A stretch of 9,458 nt of DNA from a bacterium. GTDB lineage: Bacteria; Electryoneota; RPQS01. The stretch covers positions 1 to 9,458 of the forward strand of contig JAQTRJ010000059.1 in the NCBI GenBank assembly GCA_028711875.1, in the 5' to 3' direction. This document shows positions 1 to 5,432 of this stretch, one piece after another (the first letter of the stretch is position 1; each line of letters starts with the position of its first letter). A program made the translations under genes and the position numbers. Below the pieces are notes generated by a model. It was not told the origin of the DNA. It ran no database searches and saw only the letters and a list, made by a program, of their open reading frames with translations.

Positions 1-961
1 ATACAAGGCTGCCGAGTTCCATGAACAGCTGCTGCACATCGCCGATCCGCTCCGGGCTTGCCTGCGCGTTCCCCAGCGTCTCGGTCAGCAGCGTGCGTTG
101 CTGGCGGTTTGCCCGCTCCCACGCATGCCGTACGATCAGCGTCCGTTTGCCTTCGCGGATGTCGCTGCCCACGGATTTGCCGAGCAGTTTCTCGTCGCCG
201 ATGATTCCCAGGATATCGTCCTGAATCTGGAATGCGGTTCCGCACAGACTGCAGAATTTCCCCAGCGCCGCGGCCAGAGGATGACCGATGTCCGGGCAGT
301 TCAAGCCGATGCAGGCTCCTGCTTCGCCGCAGAATTCGTAGAGCGCGCCGGTCTTCTTCCAGAGCATACTCTCGATCTGCTCCGCCGATAAATGCTCGAT
401 CGGAGTCCGCGAAAATTGGACGTCGAGCATCTCCCCGTCCACCAGCGTACACAGCACCCGCGTATCCAGCGTGTTGATCAGCATCAGCGTCACCGCCGGA
501 TCGAGTCCGTAGAGCCGCGTCAGTTCGGTCATCAGGCTGATGCCCCAGCCGTGCTGCACGTCGCCGGCCAGTACCGCCACCGACAAGCCATAGTGCCGCG
601 ATTCGTCTTCGCTTCCGAATAGCGCGCGCGTGGACGGCTTGCGGAAAAAGCGTTCGTGAACGGTGGGTGCACCCCGCCGTGTAGGGTCGCGGTCAATGAT
701 GTCGTCGTGAACCAGCGTCCATGTGTGAAAGATCTCGGTCGCCGCCGCCGCGCAGATCGCGTTGCGTTCCTCGCCGCCCACCGCTCCCACGCAGAACAGC
801 AGCACCGCCGGCCTTAGCCGCTTGCCGCCCGATTCGAAATAGCAGGTCACCGCCTCGGCCATGTCCTCGGGATGGAATCGTCCGAGGTACTCCGGCCGCA
901 TGACGTACTCCTTCACCAGTGCGACCCGCTTTTCGATCTCTTCAAAAAGTCTTTGCTGCAA
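1..961 (-). CDS. polyprenyl (probably short-chain, FPP/GGPP-type) diphosphate synthase, C-terminus missing
   Basis: Trans-prenyltransferase that condenses isopentenyl diphosphate with an allylic diphosphate in the cytoplasm; 320 residues are visible and the end lies beyond position 1. Read on the minus strand it has GGKRLRP (residues 45-51), the first Asp-rich motif DDIID (86-90) followed by RDPTRRG, a GEMLD variant of the GQxxD motif (176-180), a KTGA motif (203-206), the second Asp-rich motif FQIQDD (244-249) and GSDIREGKRT (265-274). All catalytic Asp residues are present. Trp81 lies five residues before the first Asp motif, where a bulky aromatic limits chain length in known FPP and GGPP synthases; this suggests a C15-C20 product (inference). 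Between TVHERF and AVLAGD there are roughly 15 more residues than in compact homologues. Start: TTG at 961 follows an in-frame stop and keeps the N-terminal helix, with a weak AGGA 11 nt upstream. ATG at 901 has a perfect AAGGAG six nt upstream and would remove 20 residues. The family call is near certain; the product length and start are not. Confidence 0.95.
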   Translation of the reverse strand, partial: MQQRLFEEIEKRVALVKEYVMRPEYLGRFHPEDMAEAVTCYFESGGKRLRPAVLLFCVGAVGGEERNAICAAAATEIFHTWTLVHDDIIDRDPTRRGAPTVHERFFRKPSTRALFGSEDESRHYGLSVAVLAGDVQHGWGISLMTELTRLYGLDPAVTLMLINTLDTRVLCTLVDGEMLDVQFSRTPIEHLSAEQIESMLWKKTGALYEFCGEAGACIGLNCPDIGHPLAAALGKFCSLCGTAFQIQDDILGIIGDEKLLGKSVGSDIREGKRTLIVRHAWERANRQQRTLLTETLGNAQASPERIGDVQQLFMELGSLV

Positions 962-1012
962 TTGAGTTTATGTCCTGTTTGGAGGATGTCCGGAAGGAAA
1001 ATCTAAACCTAT

Positions 1013-1041
1013 AGTTTACATCATTTGTCTTATAATTGCAA
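1013..1041 (-). promoter_or_regulatory. candidate sigma70-like promoter of the prenyltransferase gene
   Basis: On the minus strand TTGCAA (1041-1036) and TAAACT (1018-1013) are separated by exactly 17 nt. Each matches the classical -35 and -10 consensus at four of six positions. Transcription would begin near 1006, leaving a leader of about 45 nt before the TTG start at 961. The surrounding patch is AT-rich. The match is modest, so the site is a candidate only. Confidence 0.35.
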
Positions 1042-1151
1042 GCCTTCATTTCGTTCCCTTTGATCTGCGCGAGACGCTTTCCAGTTCCCCTTGCCTTGAG
1101 GTGAGAAAGGAGGGGAACATCCTCTCCGCACAGTCATGCCCCCTTCTTCTC

Positions 1152-1183
1152 GAGAACAAGGGACGGCCTATTCAGGCCGTCCC
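1152..1183 (-). terminator. rho-independent terminator after the TolC-like gene
   Basis: GGGACGGCCT (1160-1169) and AGGCCGTCCC (1174-1183) form a perfect 10-bp stem with a 4-nt loop. The hairpin begins 34 nt beyond the stop codon of the TolC-like gene. On the minus strand it is followed by TTGTTCTC, a moderately T-rich tail. On the plus strand the following bases are not T-rich, so it should work mainly for the minus-strand unit. Confidence 0.75.
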
Positions 1184-1217
1184 TGCTCCATCATGGCGCG
1201 AGCGTGCCGCGAGCAAG

Positions 1218-2654
1218 CTACCGCAACGCCTTCCCGACCGCCAAATCCAGCGCGATCAGCGACGACTCATATTCGAGTGTCTTCTGCAAATGCTCGGTTT
1301 CCGCCTGCGCGTAAGTTACCTGCGCGTCGCGCAATCCAAGCTGCGAGGTCGCCCCCAGGCGGTAACGCTCGCGCTCAAGATCAAGCTGCCGCTGCGCCAG
1401 TTCGCGATTGCGCGAAGTCACGCCCAACTGATTGTAAACTTTCTCCAGATTATAATAGGAGTCGCGCACTTCCCGCTCGAGCTGCAGCCGCAGCGCGCGT
1501 TCCGCTTCGAGTGCTTTATCGCGCTCGACCCGGCGGCTGGCCGTGTTGTACTCGCGGGTGAAGCCATCGAACAGATTCCAGTGAACGCTCAATCCGTAAG
1601 AGGTGTTTTCGTTGCGCGGATCGAGCGTCCAATTCTCCTTCTTGCCTGACTGCTCGCTGCGCGACCACTGCGCGCTGAGCGACACCGTGGGCAGATATTC
1701 CGACTGATAAATCCGTAAATTGTGCCGCGCTCGCTGCGACGTCAGCCCCGCGATCTTCAGGTCGGTGCGGTGCCGATACGCCTCGGCCACCAGGGCGTCC
1801 ACGTCAAACACGAACGGCGACACGTCGGCCGCTTCCTCGAGTGGGAATTCGCTGGGGATGTCAATCCCGAGCAGTTGATTCAGCGCTTCCTTCTGGGCCT
1901 GCAGGCCGCGGCGGGCGGAGGTGATGTCGTTTTCCGCGCTGCCCAGCTGAATCTGCGCTTGCAGCACGTCAAGTTCGGTCACCGATCCCACCGCAAATCG
2001 CGCTTGCGCCAGATCATAGGCGTCCTGTCGCTGGTCGCGCAGCTTGATGTTCAAATCGAGCAGCTTCTGCTGCGTCTGCACCAGCACCACATGCTGGGCG
2101 ATCTGCAGCGCCAGCGACCGCTTGGCGTCCTCCACCGTCAAGTTGTTGATCCGCTCCTGAGACTTGGCCATGCGATAGAGAAAATAGCGCCGCCCGCCTT
2201 CAAATACCGATTCGCTCAGCGAGAGATACATCTGCGAGGAGCGGCTGTCGCCCTCGGGAACGTCCAGCACGTAGCTCGATTCCATCAGCCGCGGATTGGA
2301 CAGAGTCCCGTCTTCCGCCGTGTCGCTCCAGACGATCGCGTAATCGGTGAATTCGCGCGGATAGCTCGACACGCTCCCGTCGGGATTGGAGTACGTCGGA
2401 TTGCGATAGTGCGATTGCGAAAAACTCATCCCCACCGAAACGGTGGGCAGAAAATTGCCGACCGCGTTCAGGGTGCCGATGCCGTTCAGGCGCGTATTGT
2501 CGGCGGCTTGCCGGAGGGATGGATTGTATTGGAATCCCAGCGCGATCAGGGAATCCAAAGACAGCGGAACGCTGCTGCGAATCAGGGGAAACTCGCTTTC
2601 AGCCAGTGCGCTGCCCGCCAGCAGCAGCCCCGCGATCAGCAGTCGAAATTTCAT
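1218..2654 (-). CDS. TolC-family outer membrane efflux/secretion channel protein
   Basis: A 478-residue outer-membrane channel subunit of the TolC/OEP family; trimers of such proteins form the exit duct of efflux pumps or type I secretion systems. Residues 1-18 are a signal peptide (MKFRLLIAGLLLAGSALA). The two structural repeats are visible: LSLDSLIALG with NPSLRQA near 31-50 and ALVAEAYRHRTDLK near 287-300; strand turns ESVFEGG (148-154) and NLFDGFT (360-366); and helices YDLAQARFAVGSVTELDVLQ (213-232) and LERERYRLGATSQLGLRDAQ (426-445), which align with each other. Length and Q/L/R-rich coiled coils are typical. The start is set by the signal peptide; the frame stays open 74 codons further upstream, but that stretch lies inside the cca gene and is not a plausible export N-terminus. 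The first 56 nt overlap the end of cca in another frame and no clear Shine-Dalgarno is seen, so translational coupling is likely. No membrane-fusion or RND partner is in the window, so its cargo is unknown. Confidence 0.93.
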   Translation of the reverse strand: MKFRLLIAGLLLAGSALAESEFPLIRSSVPLSLDSLIALGFQYNPSLRQAADNTRLNGIGTLNAVGNFLPTVSVGMSFSQSHYRNPTYSNPDGSVSSYPREFTDYAIVWSDTAEDGTLSNPRLMESSYVLDVPEGDSRSSQMYLSLSESVFEGGRRYFLYRMAKSQERINNLTVEDAKRSLALQIAQHVVLVQTQQKLLDLNIKLRDQRQDAYDLAQARFAVGSVTELDVLQAQIQLGSAENDITSARRGLQAQKEALNQLLGIDIPSEFPLEEAADVSPFVFDVDALVAEAYRHRTDLKIAGLTSQRARHNLRIYQSEYLPTVSLSAQWSRSEQSGKKENWTLDPRNENTSYGLSVHWNLFDGFTREYNTASRRVERDKALEAERALRLQLEREVRDSYYNLEKVYNQLGVTSRNRELAQRQLDLERERYRLGATSQLGLRDAQVTYAQAETEHLQKTLEYESSLIALDLAVGKALR

Positions 2655-4092
2655 GGGAGGTTTCCGGTTCAATAAACTGTAATTTGATCTGTTGCAAGAG
2701 TTCGAACACGGCGTCGTGTTCGTTGGGTACGCGGCCGTCGAGGATCGCCTCTTCGAGAGCCTTCTTGATCTTTCCGACTGTCGGACCGGGCGGAATGTTG
2801 CACTCCGCCATAATCTCCTCGCCCCGCACCGGACTTTGAAACGCCCGCAGATTGTCCTTGGCGATGACCTCGTCAAGCCGCGCGCGCAGCGCGTCGAACT
2901 GTGCCAAATATCGTTTGACTTTGTTGGGCTTAGCCGACGTGATGTCGGCGCGGCAGAGGGTCAGCAGATCAGTCAAGTCGTCGCCCGCATCTACGATCAG
3001 CCGCCGCACGCCGCTGTCGGTCACTTCCTCGCGCGTTAGATTAATCGGCCGCATGTGCAGCGCCACCATCTTGCCCAGCTTGGCCGTTGCTTCTTCGGGC
3101 AGCCGCATCCGCTTGCCGATGGACTTGGTCATCCGCGCGCCGAGGTCTTCGTGTCCGTGGAACGTCCAGCCTGTATCCTGAGCGAATCGTTTCGTGCGCG
3201 GCTTGGCCACGTCGTGCAGCAGCGCCGCCAGCCGCAGCACCGGATCGTCGGTGAGCCGCGCGATCTGATCCACCACCAGCAGCGTGTGTTCGAACACGTC
3301 CTTGTGATGATGCGGGCCGACCTGATCCACACCGGCCAGCCGACTGATCTCGGGCAGCACCACGTCCATCACTCCGGTCAGATACATGAGCCGCAGTCCG
3401 ATGGACGGCTGCCGCGCGGAGAGCAATTTCAGCAGCTCTTCGGTGATCCGCTCCTGACTGATGATCGAAAGCCGTTCGACCATCCGTTCCAGCGCGTGCC
3501 GCGTCTCCAGTTCGATTCCGAATTCAAGCTGCGCGGCGAAGCGAATCGCCCGCAGAATCCGCAGCGGGTCCTCGGAGAACGTCCGCTCCGGATCGAGCGG
3601 CGTGCGTAAAATCTTCGCCGCCAGATCGCGCCGCCCGTCGAATAAATCCACGATCTGTCCAAAACGCTCGCGGTTCAGCGCGACCGCCATCGCGTTCACC
3701 GTAAAGTCGCGGCGCGTCAGATCCGCTTCGAGTCCGGCGGGAATCACCTTCGGCTTGCGGCTGTCGGAGCGATAGGATTCGGCGCGGGCGGAAACAAAAT
3801 CGAGCCGTCGTCCCCGATAGGGAATCATCGCCGTCCCGAAGCGGGCGAAGATCACCGGCTGGCGCGCGCGCAGATGCTCCGAGAGTCGTTTCGCGAATTC
3901 CACCGCGTCGCCCAGCACCGCGAAATCCATTTCGTTTTTCGCCGTGCGCCCGAGCAGGAAATCCCGCACGTAGCCCCCGACCACGTACAGCGCGATTCCC
4001 TGTTCGTCGGCGAATTCCCCCAGCCGCGCCAGCAGCCGCGAATGGCTGCGAGCGAAAATCGCTTTCGTGTCGTTGTCGTGTCGTTCGTTCAC
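2599..4092 (-). CDS. cca: CCA-adding type tRNA nucleotidyltransferase with HD domain
   Basis: A 497-residue class II nucleotidyltransferase that builds or repairs the 3' CCA end of tRNA in the cytoplasm. Visible in order: VVGGYVRDFLLGR (37-49); the metal-binding motif NEMDFAV (53-59); RLDFVSARAESY (96-107), which supplies the third carboxylate, Asp98; RRDFTVNAMA (127-136), the conserved RRDFTxNA motif; DPLRILRAIRFAAQLEF (175-191); ERITEELLKLL (214-224); an HD domain with FEHTLL (267-272), LLHDVAKP (291-298) and FHGHE (311-315); and a C-terminal PVRGEEIM...GPTVGKI element (421-442). An unusual point is that the first catalytic Asp of the DxD motif is Glu54, with Asp56 kept, and the loop before it is about one residue longer than in familiar homologues. 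The gene starts with GTG in a GTGA overlap with the stop of the TPR-like gene. Its last 18 codons overlap the TolC-like gene. A poly(A) polymerase or A-adding specialist is the main alternative; the HD domain favours the CCA-adding group. Confidence 0.93.
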   Translation of the reverse strand: MNERHDNDTKAIFARSHSRLLARLGEFADEQGIALYVVGGYVRDFLLGRTAKNEMDFAVLGDAVEFAKRLSEHLRARQPVIFARFGTAMIPYRGRRLDFVSARAESYRSDSRKPKVIPAGLEADLTRRDFTVNAMAVALNRERFGQIVDLFDGRRDLAAKILRTPLDPERTFSEDPLRILRAIRFAAQLEFGIELETRHALERMVERLSIISQERITEELLKLLSARQPSIGLRLMYLTGVMDVVLPEISRLAGVDQVGPHHHKDVFEHTLLVVDQIARLTDDPVLRLAALLHDVAKPRTKRFAQDTGWTFHGHEDLGARMTKSIGKRMRLPEEATAKLGKMVALHMRPINLTREEVTDSGVRRLIVDAGDDLTDLLTLCRADITSAKPNKVKRYLAQFDALRARLDEVIAKDNLRAFQSPVRGEEIMAECNIPPGPTVGKIKKALEEAILDGRVPNEHDAVFELLQQIKLQFIEPETSHEISTADRGAAAGGQRTG

Positions 4093-5132
4093 TCGCCCGC
4101 CGTTCCCACTCGCTCGTTCATCTCGCGCAGCTTATCCCGTCTCCGCCGCTCCACGTCGGGCGTGCGATAGGTCGCCAGTCCGGCCCGCGCGAATTGCGCT
4201 GCGTCGTCCGAGTGCCCAAGATGATCCGCGCACACCATCCGTCGCCAGTAGAGTCCGATGGTCTCATAGCCGTTGTTAAAAGGATGCTCGAGATACTGCG
4301 CCAGCAGTCGCGCGGCGGTCGCGTCGGCGTCCTCCCATCGCTCCTGACGGACTTCCAGCGCCATTTTCGGCCACAGGAACCCCCGGCTGTCGGGAAACCG
4401 AGCCAGTCCAAGAGCGCAGATGCTGTCGGCTAACGTGAGGTTCCGGTCTTCGATAGCGAACCAGACCATCGCGCTCAAGGCCGAGTAACGCGAAAACCGC
4501 GATCTCTCCACTGCCCGCCATAGATCGTCCCAGCCGCTTTGTTCGTCGGGAACCACTGGCAGCCATTTCAGCATCGAAGCATAGCGCGCCACCGATACCC
4601 GATAGGCTCCCCGGCCCAAATAGGCGTCGTCGAATTCCGGCTGCGCTTCAATCACGGCGTCAAACAAATTGCGGGCCGACATCAGCAAGCGGATGCCGTT
4701 CAGGATATTGCCTTCATGCAGGTGCAAAAGCCCCTGCGTGGAATAGGCGCTGCCCCGCAGATAATCCAGCACCACGCCGCCTTCCCGCTGCTGTTTTTCG
4801 AAGTCGTCGCAGCGGGACAGGCATTCATCCGAGAGTGCGAAAAACTCCGCCCGCCCCAGCGTGTCCTCCATGTCAATCATCCGCGTATAGCACACGGTTG
4901 CCCGCGCGTAGGATCCGGCCGGGTGTCCGGGATGAGCCGTCTCCAGCCCGACGCACAGCGACTCCGCCGCCGCATAGTTTCCGCCCATCAGCGTGTCCAT
5001 CAGCGCAGGGTATGTATCCAACGCCCCGCCCGCTTGAGCCGGTAGTTCCACCGCCGCGGCGATCAGCAGCGTGACAACGCAGATCAATGGAATGGGCCGG
5101 GTGATGAATCGGATTATGTGGGTCAGGTTCAC
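4089..5132 (-). CDS. secreted TPR-like protein of unknown function
   Basis: A 347-residue exported protein with helical repeats; no enzymatic motif is seen. Residues 1-34 form a signal peptide with a basic N-terminus, a hydrophobic core (PLICVVTLLIAAAVELP) and a likely cut after PAQA, without a lipobox Cys. The mature part has degenerate tetratricopeptide-like helix pairs, for example LMGGNYAAAESLC (48-60), YLGRGAYRVSVARYASMLKW (170-189) and later RFPDSRGFLWPKMALEVRQE. The AYLGRGAYR...LKWLPVVPDE region recalls a TPR subgroup of uncultured bacteria, though I cannot name a family. The protein probably scaffolds interactions in the periplasm. GTG at 5132 is chosen because an in-frame TGA lies three codons upstream and the signal peptide starts there; no good Shine-Dalgarno is visible. 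It is the first gene of the three-gene minus-strand unit, and its stop overlaps the cca start by 4 nt (GTGA). Confidence 0.8.
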   Translation of the reverse strand: MNLTHIIRFITRPIPLICVVTLLIAAAVELPAQAGGALDTYPALMDTLMGGNYAAAESLCVGLETAHPGHPAGSYARATVCYTRMIDMEDTLGRAEFFALSDECLSRCDDFEKQQREGGVVLDYLRGSAYSTQGLLHLHEGNILNGIRLLMSARNLFDAVIEAQPEFDDAYLGRGAYRVSVARYASMLKWLPVVPDEQSGWDDLWRAVERSRFSRYSALSAMVWFAIEDRNLTLADSICALGLARFPDSRGFLWPKMALEVRQERWEDADATAARLLAQYLEHPFNNGYETIGLYWRRMVCADHLGHSDDAAQFARAGLATYRTPDVERRRRDKLREMNERVGTAGE

Positions 5133-5310
5133 TATTGGTCAGCGATGGCGGGCAATAAATGGCCTCAATGTCCAAATTGCCTCATTTCGGGAGAAAGAGA
5201 GGTTGGATCAAACGCGAGCTGTAACGTCATCTTCAAAGATCGCGTGATTCAGAACTAAGTTACGAAGAATTTTCCAAAAAGCAAGAAAGTTGCCTTCTCA
5301 CAAGTGTGCA

Positions 5311-5345
5311 GAATCTCGCGGGAAGGGGTGGCGGTCGCGAGCTTC
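5311..5345 (+). promoter_or_regulatory. imperfect inverted repeat upstream of the protease leader ORF
   Basis: GAATCTCGCG (5311-5320) and CGCGAGCTTC (5336-5345) pair at nine of ten positions around a 15-nt loop; the inner six base pairs, CTCGCG with CGCGAG, are perfect. It lies 24 nt before the ATG of the leader ORF and is followed by ATTCGTTATATTTTT. It could be an operator, a 5'-UTR hairpin, or a weak terminator or attenuator using the T-run at 5356-5360. The large loop and the gap before the T-run argue against a strong intrinsic terminator. Confidence 0.35.
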
Positions 5346-5369
5346 ATTCGTTATATTTTTAGGAGTAGG

Positions 5370-5408
5370 ATGAAAAGACAAGCTGTCATGGGTCTCTGTG
5401 CTGTATGA
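5370..5408 (+). CDS. possible 12-residue leader peptide in frame with the protease
   Basis: ATG at 5370 is preceded by AGGAG (5361-5365), the best ribosome binding site in this region. It reads MKRQAVMGLCAV and ends at TGA 5406-5408. The frame is the same as that of the protease, whose likely ATG lies 24 nt beyond the stop. The peptide looks like the opening of a signal peptide (basic then hydrophobic) cut short. It may be a regulatory leader coupled to protease translation, a former start inactivated by a stop, or chance. Such a short ORF cannot be proved from one sequence. Confidence 0.35.
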   Translation: MKRQAVMGLCAV

Positions 5409-5432
5409 CTGTTGGAAAGGTCTGTTAGTTTA

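Larger units (their letters stand above)
962..1217. other. intergenic region between the prenyltransferase and the TolC-like gene
   Basis: This spacer separates two minus-strand genes. It contains the terminator hairpin of the right-hand unit near 1160-1183 and, from about 1000 to 1050, an AT-rich patch that stands out from the GC-rich surroundings and carries the probable promoter of the prenyltransferase. I see no tRNA, small RNA or convincing protein gene in it. A TATAAT hexamer occurs on the plus strand at 1031-1036, but no plus-strand gene follows. Confidence 0.6.
5133..5432. other. divergent intergenic/regulatory region between TPR-like gene and protease
   Basis: This 300-nt region separates the minus-strand operon from the plus-strand proteases and should hold both promoters. 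It is clearly more AT-rich than the genes between about 5230 and 5300. I found no strong -35/-10 pair for either direction. TATATT at 5352-5357 could be a plus-strand -10, but it has no good -35 partner. It also contains the hairpin at 5311-5345 and the 12-codon ORF at 5370-5408. No tRNA or other structured RNA gene was recognised. Confidence 0.6.

Noticed and set aside
1031..1036. Perfect TATAAT on the plus strand
   Set aside because: No -35 at suitable spacing and no plus-strand gene or RNA follows; it is inside the AT-rich patch of the minus-strand promoter.
942..1049. 35-codon minus-strand ORF (MKACNYK...) just before the prenyltransferase
   Set aside because: It overlaps the prenyltransferase start and the candidate promoter, has biased AT-rich composition and no recognisable features; GGGA upstream is weak support.
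1722..2675. 317-codon plus-strand open frame opposite the TolC-like gene
   Set aside because: Same antisense-phase artefact as above; the TolC-like protein on the other strand has signal peptide, repeats and family motifs.
2655..2876. 74-codon N-terminal extension of the TolC-like frame
   Set aside because: The extension is Arg/Ser-rich out-of-frame cca sequence; the proper signal peptide starts at the ATG at 2654.
5406..5408. Recoded UGA that would join the leader ORF to the protease
   Set aside because: TGA serves as the normal stop for the TPR-like gene, cca and the protease itself, and there is no sign of a selenocysteine context, so read-through by recoding is unlikely.
5412..5432. TTG start giving seven more protease residues
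   Set aside because: No ribosome binding site precedes it and the signal peptide is complete from ATG 5433.
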